A DNA stretch of 64,000 nt, from positions 1 through 64,000 of the forward strand of contig AJFK01001051.1 in assembly GCA_000467715.1 (NCBI GenBank). Reading direction: 5' to 3'. A program made the translations under genes and the position numbers. Positions 34,301 to 46,195 of this stretch are shown piece after piece (within the stretch, counting starts at the first letter, position 1; every line of letters starts with the position of its first letter). The notes under the pieces are model-generated. The model had not been told where the DNA came from. It was given only the letters and a program-made list of their open reading frames with translations, and made no database searches. This stretch comes from Hysterium pulicare CBS 123377. Lineage: Eukaryota; Ascomycota; Dothideomycetes; Hysteriales; Hysteriaceae.

Positions 34301-37200
34301 AAGATCTTTTCTCTTGGGTGGGCTCCAAAAGGGCGGTTCTCTCATGAAGACCACTCAAAATCGCCTGTTCTCGCTCATCCTCTTTCAATACGGCCTTCCT
34401 GATCTGAGATTTTATTGAGAGCTGAGAACGAGCAGTCGACATTATCTCGCTTAAATCAGATAAGGTGTGAAGCCCTCCATTGAGATCTGCGAGTATCGCC
34501 TCTGTTTCACACATTTGAGCAACCTCCGAGCTCGCCAATGTAATAATGTTGAAAGCCATTTCATGTTGAGAAAACGTCAAGGCGCCCCGTGACTCGATAG
34601 CGGGTGCGACAGTATCATTACCATGCATGAGGCCGGTACCTCGAGTCCAACCAATCAGCGCCCCGCAGACGGTGATATAGTCAGACCAATTTTCGGAGCT
34701 GAATCGCTTTAGGAGACTCTCTAGACCTAACTTCGAAGCAGAATACAAGCCATCCCCTCCGAAGGTGCCGGTATTTGGTGATAATGGAAGAATGACTTCC
34801 GTCGGTTGGGTATCGATACGACGCCGCCTTTTGTTGCCGACAATTCTTCCAAGGAGCCGGAACACATTGGTCATCATAAGGCGGTGGGCAAGCTCCGACC
34901 TTGCTCCAAGATCATCAACTTCTCCAACCTCAGAAACAGCAGCAAACGGTATAATGACATCGACGTTCAAATCGAGTCCGGATTCTCCATATATGTGGTC
35001 AACCACTGCTTCGCAATCCCTCGCGCTGCCTTGATTGAGAGGCACTAGAACAAGTTCCGACCCTCGACTGCAGTTGTCGCTGTACAGCTTTTGGAAAAAT
35101 GTAGCCGTACTAGATGTGGACCGGCTGGTTGTTACGATGACCCTTGCGCCACCCATAAGAAGACCCTTAATAACTTCGGCGCCAATCGATCCGGGTCCCG
35201 CTCCAGTTACGAGGATGGTCTTCCCAGCAAAGGATATTCCCTCATCACCGCCAACCGCAAAGACCCTCATCAGGCTCTCCGTCTTGCCCGTGTCGAGAAT
35301 CCATTCAGCTGTGGGACTTTGGGTTCTGATGTGGACGTACGGCGCCGCATCTCCTGTGCTGGCGTCGCTCCTGCTGCTGTGCATTAGAAATTCCGGATAC
35401 GATATGGCCCCTGCAGGTTGAGCCCTCGGGCTTTCCTTATATTCGATCGTCCCTCCCGCAGATACAGTTGTCTCTGGCTTCATTAGAGGTGATGTGTATC
35501 TGAATATAGGCGGTTTATTAGAAGAGTCAGCTTCGCTAGCTGCTTTAAGTCTCTCGCCCCAAGGAGCGAATCCACCATTCGAACCCATTCTAGCCCGCGA
35601 AATGGCAGTGAAACATGAAATCATGATTTTCACTGACTCGTCGAGGCGGTTGCTGACTTTGAGCATGATTTGGTCGGCTTGGTCCTCATCTCCGACGTGG
35701 ATGAGGCCAAGTTCAGCCTCGTGATATAATCGTATGATGTCTAAACGGGCCCAGTTCCACCACGATTTGTATCTTCGGATCTTGCGAGCGTCAAAGAGAG
35801 GTTTAATACCAACCTGAAACTCCTCGCCGAATTCGGATCCCCATATATCAAGTTTTTCCTGTAATTCGCTTATGGACGCCTCTAACTCTAAGACTTTGGA
35901 GTTGTTTGACGGGTCAATCTCCAGGTGTCTGGCAAGAAGAGAGAATTGCTTGGCAAGAAGCTTGCGTTGCTCGTTACGGAGAGCATTAAGTTCCGCGGAA
36001 TCGACAGCACTGTGCAGTAGCGGATCGTTCATCTTTTGCGATGGTGGCGTTAGGACGAGTCCGCAGGAGAGGGCATAGCGCTTTGTAGCGGTATCGAGCC
36101 ACTCCTTAGCCGCTTCAACGGATGGTAGTCTGGAGGTTGGCTCTGCTGTTATAGCAAACAAGAGTACAGTCTCCTGGCGTGACGGCCCAAGACCCCAAAG
36201 CTGGCTCAAGTGTGACCTCACTGCGGCTTGATTAAAGCCTGCCGGAAATTTCGAAGACATGAGCCGATTAACTAAGCTCAAAGATCTTTTCCCTAGAGCA
36301 CCGGAGAAACTCGAACCCAGCGCTTCTCCAAGACTTGAGATGGGTAAATCTTCGATTCCGTCGGGTACATTGCCGAACTCGGCGTCGAGATCGCCCACTA
36401 GCTCATTCTGAAGAGTCGATTTCCCTATAAAAAAGTCAATTTTGATCTAGCAATCGATTGTAATACAACTCTTGGGAACGCCTACCGACGGACAGCTCCT
36501 TGATTGACCTGATCACCGATATGTCTTCGAAAAGTTTCCTCAACTTATGAGCTATTATGCTGCGTACTATGTCTGTAGCCGAAAGCGGCACCTCTGGCAC
36601 ACTTTCCCTGACTGCCTCTGGACTGGTAGCTGCTGTGGAGGGCATGTCACGAATTTGGATCGGTCTGGAGTCGTTTACAGCCGGGGATTCGACCTGCGTA
36701 GCATCGTTCAATGATCTGTCATCTTTCTGGGTCCTCGTGTCTTGATTTGATGACTCCTCGTAGTCATAATAGATGTCTTTCAGATCCTGAGCACTAGACA
36801 GATAGTGTCGGTGAATACCACGAGACATGTCTGCGTCGGCGAATTTCGACTCCTGCGTTCTTTTGGCCATGCCTCCAAGAATCTTTGAGGGTCCCAACTC
36901 TACGAACCGCGAGATGGGTTTGTGTTTACTGAAAAGCTCCTCTTGAGTCTCGATCCTAAGAAACGGTCAGAAATGGGTAGCAAGAAAGTTGTGCTCATTG
37001 GCCAGATAGGAATTACTTGCCATCGCACCGGGAATGCGAATTGATGTCTGAGAGTGTGTAAGTGAATTGGCAACGATGGAAATGGTCTCCACAGGTACTG
37101 ACGCGAGTAACTCAATAATCAATTGATGGGCAACAGTAGTACTGTCGATACTCTCAGGAGCGGTGTCGAACCGCTTTGCGACGTAGTCCTCGACATGCAT
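31371..37200 (-). CDS. fatty acid synthase alpha subunit, metabolite-cluster paralogue (HexA/AflA/StcJ type)
   Basis: Exons 37200-37103, 37047-37021, 36955-36486, 36424-31674 and 31517-31371 join in frame to 1830 residues. Order: C-terminal part of the malonyl/palmitoyl transferase (AHQLIIELLAHQFAFPVRW, built from three small exons), ACP with carrier Ser201 in GGKSTLQNE (GK-S across an intron), ketoreductase (GKTILVTGAGPGSIGAE near 599; LYSASKLG), ketosynthase with Cys1227 in GTCATGVES and two His motifs (VSLHATSTG, GHPKG), and a C-terminal phosphopantetheinyl transferase (VGIDVED near 1697; NWTAKEAVFKSL). Intron 2 is GC-AG and exon 2 is 27 bp. The last intron (156 bp) is in frame and stop-free. 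Primary-metabolism alpha subunits are longer and better conserved; the partner beta gene and PKS nearby mark this as a dedicated starter-unit FAS. All catalytic residues I checked are intact. Confidence 0.93.
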
Positions 37201-37557
37201 GATGAATTGGTATCAACTCCCTGAACGTAGATGGTAGTGAATGGCAGGAAATCACTCATACATCCAGGGAAAATCATACGGAAAGGCGACTAGATCAAAG
37301 AGAGACGTTCGTTTGGTTCAATTCAACGTCAGTTGTTTGTATGACAAGAAATACCCGTATTGGGGAGGCTGTCAGCACGGCCTTGGCGTGTTAGCTTCAT
37401 CCCCGTTGTGACAAGGGCGGCGCCCGAACTCGGATTCAATACTAACAGAGTGCGTCTGTTTCGGCTGAAGCAAGGATCAACGCGCTCATACAGTATTTTT
37501 GCTGTCTTATTGCGCCCTGTAATGGGTGTAGTAGCCGAGTATAGTATCGGCCAGCGA

Positions 37558-37568
37558 TCGGAGTCCGA
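37558..37568 (+). promoter_or_regulatory. AflR-type binding site in FAS promoter
   Basis: TCGGAGTCCGA fits the published AflR consensus TCGSWNNSCGR at every position. It lies 358 bp before the FAS alpha start and 251 bp before the FAS beta start, close to the GTCACGTG element. The cognate factor could be the AflR-like protein at 62215. Confidence 0.65.
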
Positions 37569-37571
37569 TAT

Positions 37572-37579
37572 GTCACGTG
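37572..37579 (+). promoter_or_regulatory. GTCACGTG element in FAS promoter
   Basis: E-box-type CACGTG within an 8-mer shared with the exporter and NR-PKS upstream regions. Its closeness to the AflR-type site suggests a composite element. Confidence 0.4.
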
Positions 37580-37818
37580 TCTGACTCAATCACATAAGCC
37601 AATCGTGGGCCGATGCGCCATATCAAACATCCTGGGAAAGTCGATTAGTTCTTTTTGGACTCGCCGTAAGATAATGGGAACGCTTGCCCAGGATTGGTTC
37701 CGTAAGCAATTCTTGTATCTCATTTCTATCCCATATTGAAGAGAATAAATTTACAATTCACACCTTCGTTTATACTTCGCCTCATATATACCTTTTATTT
37801 TCTAATAGTTTATGGCAA

Positions 37819-40800
37819 ATGGAGAACCGCACAATGGGGCGGTCCTCTAGTTCGCCAATTGCGGTACCTGAGCGTCTAACGCGAACATCGTCTGCTGAGT
37901 GGGAGCCGCTTTACGATGTCGACAGCGCGTCTACTACTCCACCCTCGTTTGAAGATATCACTTTTTCGAAACTCCATGGCCTCCTTTCACAAAGTTTCTC
38001 CGTCACGGTAGCCCATCTCTCGCAAAGTTGGACTTTACAAGTGTCCCTCGAAGAAAAGTTATTACTTTCTCCCGCCATCGATTCTTTTCCAGAGTATCTG
38101 GCCAAAATTGCCGTAGATGAGACCTGGAACACGATTGATCTATTATCACAATGGGTTCTCGTCGCGGCGTTCCTTGATCATTCACTATCTGAAAATGCTC
38201 CGGAGAGAGTTTTGCGAAAACTCCTCGAAAGGTTTCAAAACGATTTCCTATCTGAAAAAGATATCCATACACTAGCCAATGGTCTAGATGACACAAGCGG
38301 ATTCTTTGTACTCAAAGTCTTCTACCAGGTGCTGGATTCAACCAGAGGTCCCTCCTCGGTCAAGGAATCGGCTCTGATCAACTCTGCTCGCCGAGGCCAA
38401 ACACAGCTGCATGCGATCTTCGGAGGACAAGGCCAGAACAATCTCACTTGTCTTAGTGAGATTAGACGCCTTCATCTCATCTATGGTCCAATTGTGCGAG
38501 ATCTGATCAACGTTGCGACCTCGACTTTAGATCAACTCACGAGACGGCCGGAAACTTCGACATTTTACGAGCTCTATAATATCAATTTCAAAGAATGGTT
38601 AGAGACGCCGAACTTCGAAGTAGATACAGCCTGTCTTTCTTTAGCACCTGTGAGCTTTCCACTCAATGGGCTGATAAGTCTATGTCACTATTGCATAGCA
38701 TGCAAAGCTCTAGGCTTAGCCCCGGGCGAGCTATGCGAGCTGCTTGGTAGTGTGGCCGGTCACTCTCAAGGTGTCATCATAGCAGATGCCATTGCCCGCT
38801 CCAGCTCGTGGAAGGAGTTTTATCTATCCGCCCAATTTGCTATTGAAATCCTGTTCTGGATTGGTTTTGAAAGTCATCAGGAAGGACTCGGTAAACCTCT
38901 TTTAATCCCAGAGATCGAGGACTCAGTCGCATCTGGAGAAGGGCAACCCTCACCAATGTTGGCGATTCGTGGCCTACCCGAGGTTGCCGTCAGTAATGTT
39001 TTGGCCAAAGTCAACAAAGATCTGCCTACAGAGGAACATGTCAATGTCGCATTGGTCAATTCGAAGGATAACGTGGTCATTGCCGGCCCACCAAGATCCC
39101 TCCGGGGCGTGAACCTTCACCTCCGAAAAATGAAAGCGCCTGAGGGGACCGATCAAAGTCGAATAATATTCAACAAGCGAAAACCCGTTATTGACCACAA
39201 CTTCCTACCTATATCGGCACCGTTCCACAGTCCTCATCTGGAGAATGCTACCGCTCGCATCTTAGAAGCTCTTTCACACAGAAAACTACCTACAGAGGAT
39301 TTGAAGGTGCCCTTTTACCATACCAAGACCGGAGAAGATATCAGCCAACGGGATTCCTGCGATATCACCGAGAACCTCGTTCGAATGGTAACTGTGGAAA
39401 GGGTCAATTGGCCGAAGGCAACTTCCCACATCGACCGCTCACACGTCCTGGATTTCGGGCCAGGCAGGATTGGCGTCCTGATTCATAACATCAAGAAAGG
39501 CTCGGGAACACGAGTGATCATGGCTTCGGCGCTTTCTTCAAAATCTTCGAAATTAGGCACTAAATCGGAGCTATTCGCTTCTGCGATGCCACCAAAGGCG
39601 CCCAATTGGGAAGAACTCTACAGACCTCGGTTAGTGAAAGACAGCAGAGGATGCAAGACCATAGTCACAAAGATGACGACACTCATGGGTGTTCCTCCCA
39701 TTATGGTCGCCGGCATGACTCCAACAACAGTGCCGTGGGATTTCGTTGCTGCTATCACAAAAGCCGGTTACCATGTGGAGCTTGCCGGTGGTGGGTATAA
39801 TGATGCTAAGGATATGGAGGCATCGATCCGCAATATCTCTGAAAATATCCCCCCACATTGCGGCATCACTTGCAATTTACTTTATGTTAGTCCAAGATCA
39901 CTGGCTTGGCAAATTGTCCTGATACGACGGCTCATTCAAGACGGAGTGCCTATTGAAGGGCTGACGATTGGCGCCGGAGTGCCTTCTCCCGAGAACGCGA
40001 AAGAGTACGTCGAAACACTGGGACTTAAGCATATCTCTTTCAAACCCGGCTCGGAACAGGCTATCCTGGACGTCTTGTCTATCGCAAGAGCTTTCCCAGA
40101 TTTCACATTTGGGCTGCAGTGGACTGGAGGAAGAGGAGGCGGCCATCACTCATTTGAAGACTTTCACGATCCTATCATCAGGACTTATGATGCCATAAGA
40201 GCTTGTCATAACGTTGTTATTATTGCAGGCAGCGGCTTTGGCGACTCGGAAGGCATATTTCCTTACCTCACCGGAAAGTGGTCAACTGCGTTGGGCTATC
40301 CAGCGATGCCATTTGACGGAATACTTCTTGGAAGTCGCATGATGGTGGCTAAAGAGGCGCACACGTCGATGGAAGTAAAGCAATTGATGGTCGAAGCAGA
40401 TGGAGTTCCCGATTCTCAGTGGCACCACTCATATGACCGACCAGTTGGTGGCGTACTTACAGTCAAATCGGAAATGGGTCAACCTATTCATAAGCTGGCA
40501 ACACGAGGGGTCCTTCTCTGGCATGAGCTAGACAAAAGGTTCTTCAGCATTACAGACCGAACGAAACGCTTGGTAGAGATCAAAAGACACCGGCGCTATA
40601 TCATTGAACGAATAAACAGCGATTTCCAGAAGCCATGGTTCGGCGTCAATGCAGATGGCGACAATGTTGACGTTGAAGATATGACGTATTATGAAGTCGT
40701 ATCAAGGCTAATATCACTGACGTACGTCAAGTTTCAGCAAAGATGGGTACATCCTTCTTATGAAAGACTGGTCATCGATTTCGTAACACGGGCATGCGAA

Positions 40801-43800
40801 CGGTTATCAAAAGTCTCGTTGTTGGACTTGAAGCTGAGTCGCGATCCAGAGGAGCTGATGAAGGCATTCACGAAATCTTGCCCTTCGGCGGAGAGTGAAT
40901 TCCTCCACCCGGACGATGTGTCATTCTTTTTGGGCCTCTGCCGGCGCCGTGGTCAGAAGCCAGTCAACTTTATTCCAGCACTAGACGAGAATTTCGAGAC
41001 GTGGTTCAAGAAAGACTCGCTTTGGCAGGCCGAGGATATAGATGCAGTCATAGGACGAGACGCGCAGCGTGTTTGCATAATCCAAGGCCCGGTCGCTGTG
41101 GGACATTGCCGTATTGCGAACGAACCTTGTCAAGAAATACTCGATGGCATATTACATCCTCTCACTGATCTTCTGTGCCGCGAGAACTATGTTATCGAAG
41201 AGACGAACACGAAGGTAAACGGTGTCGACCATCATTTCACGCATCTTTCCAGTCCAATTCCACTTGAAGGAGTCGTTATTGAAGAGACGGAAGCACGAAG
41301 AAAGTTCAGGTTTCCCTCATCTGGACCGCTCCCATCAACGCAAAACCTTTTGAAGCATCTTCGCGCAATCACGAAGGACTGGGCACAGGCTTGTTTGACA
41401 GATTCAGTCATAAAGCAAGGGTCACAGCGTCGGGTAAACCCAATTTGTGCTGCGGTTTCGCCGCAACCAGGTTGCATAATTACCATCTTCTACAATGACT
41501 GCCAAGAGATCGAGTCAATCACTATGAGAGCAGGTTCAGAAACACCCTTAATGGAAATCAGCTCCCCCGACGGACAAAATATATCTCTCAGGCTATTTGA
41601 GTATAGCCCTAGGGCTGGAAAGCATGTATCCGTGGAGTTCACGTTCCAGTATCTGCCTCAAGGCCAGGTTTGTCGGGTTATGGAGGACCTCTCTCGACGG
41701 AACGAACGTATCAAGAGCTTCTATGCTGAACTTTGGCTCGGTGGGCCGCTGGGAGCGTTGAATAACGCCGGAATTCACCGCGAGTTTTCTTCTGGCAAGG
41801 TCAAAATCGAACCGACGGCTATGCAACAGTTCATGTCGGTGGTCGCGACATCTGATCCAGATCAGATATACCAAGGTATCCACCGCGACGCTGTGTCTAT
41901 GGATTGCTGTATCGTTCTTGCGTGGGATGCACTAGTAAAACCGCTGCTTATTTCTGCAACTGATGGCGACCTATTGAGGCTTTTGCATCGTTCAAACGAG
42001 TTCACCTATTGCCCCGGCGCCGACTTACTTCGCTTTGGTGACGTTGTCGAGACTATAGCACGTATTGGATCAATAACTAATCAGACCAATGGGAAGCTGA
42101 TTGAAGTTTTGGCCGAAATTAGAAGAGACGACATACCTGTAGTCAACGTTACATCGACTTTCTTTATTCGAGGATCATTTGACGATTACGAGAAGACCTT
42201 CCGATGTATCGAAGAGCCCGAGATGGCAATTACGATTGATTCGGAGAAGACTGCTTCTACTCTCCAAAGCAGACCTTGGTTGGACCTTCATTCCTCTACA
42301 GCAGACTTAATCGGAGCAACTCTTGTTTTCAAACTCAACACTCAAGCGACATACGACAAAACTGGCGCTTTTACGAGTCTCCAAGTCACTGGGCAGGTTT
42401 ATTTGACATCAGATATGGAGACCAAGATTGGCGAGGTCTACTTTGAGGCAGGACTGTGCCATGGCAATCCTGTTAAGGACTTTCTCGAACGACATGGGTC
42501 ACAGCTGCATGAATCAGTACCCTTAAGAAATCCTGGATGGAAAGATGGGGCTGATATCCGAATCCGAATACCTCGATATACGAAACCTTACGCTACGGTA
42601 TCAAAGGACTGCAACCCGATTCATTTGACGCCAGCATTCGCAAGATATGCAGGACTGCCGCAGCCAGTTACCCACGGCATGTTCACATCCGCTGCAGTTC
42701 GACACATGGTCGAAAAGGTGGTGGCAGACTCCGACCCAACTCGCTTTAAGCGGTGGTCGGCTTCATTTGAAGACGTTGTGTATCCAGGAGATGACCTCAG
42801 GCTCGAGATCAAACATGTATCTATGATTGAGGGGAGAGCGCTCATCCAGGTCAAGGCCTTCAATGTTCTTACAGAAGCTATGGTGCTGGATGCGGAAGCT
42901 GAAATCGATCAACCGCCTACTGCATATATGTTCACGGGTCAAGGAAGTCAAGAAAAGGCCATGGGTATGTCCCTGTACGACTCGAGTGATGCAGCCAAGG
43001 AAGTGTGGGACCGCGGTGCTAGGCACTTGATGAAGTTATATGGTATGTGAAAGTTCTGGGCACTATCCGAGCACGCTAACATCCACGAAAGGTTTTTCAA
43101 TCCTGGATATCGTACGCAATGACCCAAAGCAACTCACCGTCCATTTTGGTGGCGTTCTTGGTCGAAAGCTGCGGAAGAACTATCTCGCCATGCAGACCCG
43201 AAAGGTCTCATCTAACGGCGACGTGACGGAGGAATGTATGATACAAGGACTCACATCCACTTCACCTTCATATACTTTCCGAGACAATCGAGGCCTGTTA
43301 TACTCGACGCAATTTGCTCAGCCGGCGATCGTGCTCATGGAGCTTGCCGCTTTCGAGGACATCAAATCGAAAGGCCTGGTGCAGAAGAACGCTCCATTTG
43401 CAGGCCATTCCCTTGGCGAATATGCCGCGCTCGGGACTGTAGCCGATGTTCTATCGGTCGAATCTTTGCTTAGCCTGGTATTTTACCGGGGGTTAGCAAT
43501 GCAGGTAGCTATGAAGAGAGATGTGTATGGGAAGACAGATTTCTCTATGGTCGCTGGAAATCCTTCAAGAGTTGGCAAACGTGAGTTGCCAGGCCCATTC
43601 CAGCATACGTTTTACTTATACTCTACGCAGATTTTCGACAAAAGGAATTTGAGGAAGTCGTACGACTGATCGCTCAAGAGAGTAAGGTTTTACTAGAGAT
43701 CGTCAATTACAACGTTGAGGGTCAACAGTACGTCTGTGCTGGACACGTGAGTTGAACTCAATCCCCAAAATATAAGTAAGATGTATACTGACACTGAAAC

Positions 43801-44261
43801 ACAGCTTCGAGCCCTTTGGGTCTTGACCCAGGTTCTCAGCCTCCTTCATCAAGACCCGAAATTGATGGATGACCCAAACAAGATGATGGACGTGATTCGC
43901 TCTTGCATCACAGAAGCACCAGAGCGCACTTCAGAAATTCGACTCGAACGTGGAATTGCCACTATCCCGCTGAATGGCATTGACGTGCCCTTCCATTCCA
44001 CTTATCTACGCAACGGTATTGGAGCCTACCGCGAATTTCTGGAGGACAAAATATTGAAAGAAAACGTGAATCCGGAGAAGCTTGTGGGCAAATTCATTCC
44101 GAATGTTATGGGAAAACCTTTCTCGGTAGACAGAGAATTCGTTGAGGAGGTCGCCCATGTTACAGGCAGCGAAACGATCAAGAGATTGCTTGATTCGGTA
44201 AGTATTTCCCAATGTGTACAATGACAAAGCTAGTCCTAACGAACTCCATTAGTGGCACTAA
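37819..44261 (+). CDS. fatty acid synthase beta subunit, metabolite-cluster paralogue (HexB/AflB/StcK type)
   Basis: Exons 37819-43042, 43092-43580, 43631-43746, 43805-44197 and a last exon 44253-44261 coding Trp-His-stop join to 2076 residues. Order: acetyltransferase with Ser in VAGHSQGV (about 313-317), enoyl reductase (IMVAGMTPTTVPWDF near 625; LAGGGYND flavin region), dehydratase with the hot-dog motif CNPIHLTPAFARYAG (near 1597), then malonyl/palmitoyl transferase (MFTGQGSQEKAMGM near 1703; GHSLGEYAALG near 1845). The final part of the transferase is supplied by the alpha subunit N-terminus, as in all split fungal FAS. I start at the ATG at 37819, since the open frame upstream has no ATG in a sensible context. 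With the alpha subunit it should form the dodecamer that makes a short acyl starter. Confidence 0.93.
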
Positions 44262-44638
44262 GATTGAAATTTCATATGTATGATAAATGGTATAATTGGG
44301 ATATCGGTGCAGATAGGTGTTTTGGTACGGAGTCCTCCACGTTTATCATAGATTTCCAATAGTGTATGTCGTCCACAAGTATTGCTTGAATGATAATATT
44401 TTATGAAATCATTTCCATTCCTCCCCACGCAGCTGATAGTTGCCTTCGTTCGCTAAGGTGGCTGTCAATCCGAAGTAGGCGAGACAACTATGGCCATAAT
44501 TCCAAATATCTGACGAACGAATAATGTTTGAACTGCGCAAAGCCAAATGTGGGTGAATATGAACTAAATAATTGATTCATAATCTCTAGCCAATACAGAA
44601 GTCGAAATAAGCAATAAGTGCCATCCAACACGCCTCGA
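44262..44638. other. intergenic between convergent FAS beta and SDR genes
   Basis: 377 bp, AT-rich 3' flanks, nothing coding seen. Confidence 0.5.
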
Positions 44639-45687
44639 TTAGTAAGTTGCCGGCATCGTCGCCAATTTCCCACCGTCCACTAGCATAACGCTACCGTTTA
44701 TGAAGGCTCCAGCGCGGCTGGCCAGATACAGAGTTAAGCCTGCCATGTCTTCAATGGATCCAGCTCTCTCTGCTGGTTGGTATGCGCGAGAGAACACACC
44801 CTCCTGGGTAACGGATTTCGTTTTGTCAATGATATATTGCTTGAACAAATGCTCGGAGAGGTCGGAAGGGAACACTAGAAGAGGATGAGTTTACACGATG
44901 CAAAATGACTTCGAAGGAGGTGCTTACATCCAGCTGCGAGAGCATTGAATCGAATACCCCAAGGTACACAGAAGGTCGAGAATGCTTTCATCATGCTCAC
45001 AACTCCAGCTTTGCTACTTAGATAGGCAAATCCAGCTCTTGGATGACGCAGGAAACTGGCTGTACTGGCTGTCGCAATTACCTGACTTTTGCCTCCCGCA
45101 TAAGACTTCGTCTTGTTTCCCTCTTCAAGAAGTTCGAGGAAGGCAAGCACGGTATAGTAAACAGCCGTGCAGTTTAAGTCGTAGACTGCGTTGAAATCGG
45201 CCATCGATGAGCCCCACGCGTGCTCAACGAAATCCGCAAGCGTATGTCTAGGCTTAAGAGTTTCCAGCATCGGTCCACTCATTCCTGCATTCGCTACGAG
45301 AAGGTTGATGTAGCCAACTTGTTCCCGAACTATATCTGCCATCGCCTTGAGGTCGCTCTGGGACGTGACATCTCCTATTAGAGGTTCTATGACGCTAAGA
45401 AGAGTTATTCCCGTGGGCGCGGGGCAAATGAGTCCAGAACTAACCTAGGGTACTGGGAAGCTGCCTCTCTCAATGTATGCTCTCGTCTTCCAACGATGTA
45501 TACCCTCTTAGCGCCATTCTCAGCTAGAGCTTTGGCCATCATAAGCCCGATCCCTTTGTAGATCTTTAATCAGCGATTCTGCAAGCCTTGCATATGAAGT
45601 TGCGGGCTACTAACCAGTCCCTCCTCCTGTGATCACGGCCACAAGGCCATCAACCCTGAATAAAGTTCCGGCACTGATAGTTGACAT
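44639..45687 (-). CDS. short-chain dehydrogenase/reductase in the cluster
   Basis: Exons 45687-45615, 45553-45445, 45394-44928 and 44874-44639 (61, 50 and 53 bp introns) give 294 residues. The Rossmann motif TGGGTGIG spans the first intron (about residues 20-27); GDVTSQSDL and VANAGMSG follow. The catalytic Ser lies in IATASTASF and the Tyr/Lys in YLSSKAGVV, all intact. The C-terminus has LYLASRAGAFINGSVMLVDGG. This is a classical SDR and does not look like the Nor-1 type. It shares a 508-bp promoter and an AflR-type site with the laccase, so it probably reduces or oxidises a pathway intermediate with NADP(H). The substrate is not evident from sequence. Confidence 0.88.
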
Positions 45688-46195
45688 AATGGGTGTTGTA
45701 ATGGACAATCGGACGGCCATTTAGCACAATTTGCCAATACGCCCATGTTTATGTATTTTGTTTAAAGCGACAGGTTGTCTTAGGTAATTTGTGATATTAT
45801 TTGGGGTGTGAGAAATAATTTTGTCGGTACAGGTTGTAATAAGGCGTTCCCCGAACATCGGAGACCGACCCGACCTCTCGGGCACTCCTTCCGCTCGCTC
45901 ACCAGTTACGGACAAACCTTTTACCACTCCACTGGATCGGGAACTCCATTCTAGGCCCCATAGATTTTTTTCAGGGGAAATTCATAGGATTTGCCGATTA
46001 TGCCGATCCTCGCGTGGCTGCCGTTGGGGTTCTTCTCACTCCTAACATTCGATAGCGCCAAGGCCGTGAACATAATCTTTATGGCGATCTATCATGGAAA
46101 GCGTCCAATAGATTAATCTATAAAGATGTTGGGTTTCCTCTTCTTGGCTTTAGAGGAGCAGCCCCTCGTTCAAGCCGATTCATTTCTCAATCAAT
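45688..46195. promoter_or_regulatory. shared SDR/laccase promoter
   Basis: 508 bp between divergent start codons, with one AflR-type site (45858-45868) and a CTATAAAG TATA-like box at about 46118, 78 bp before the laccase start. Confidence 0.65.
45858..45868 (+). promoter_or_regulatory. AflR-type binding site in SDR/laccase promoter
   Basis: TCGGAGACCGA fits TCGSWNNSCGR at every position. It is 171 bp upstream of the SDR start and 328 bp upstream of the laccase start, and differs from the FAS-promoter site by one base. Confidence 0.65.

Larger units (their letters stand above)
37201..37818. promoter_or_regulatory. shared FAS alpha/beta promoter
   Basis: 618 bp between divergent start codons, which should balance the two subunits. 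It holds a full AflR-type site and a GTCACGTG element four bases apart, listed separately. No coding frame is convincing. Confidence 0.7.

Noticed and set aside
36900-37200. Apparent frameshift between the first exon of FAS alpha and its second exon
   Set aside because: Using the GTCAGT donor at 37102 and the GC-AG intron downstream, all exons join in one frame with conserved residues, so the gene is intact.
44639-45687. Calling the cluster SDR a Nor-1 or Ver-1 orthologue
   Set aside because: Catalytic motifs are generic for classical SDRs, and I see no signature specific to either enzyme.
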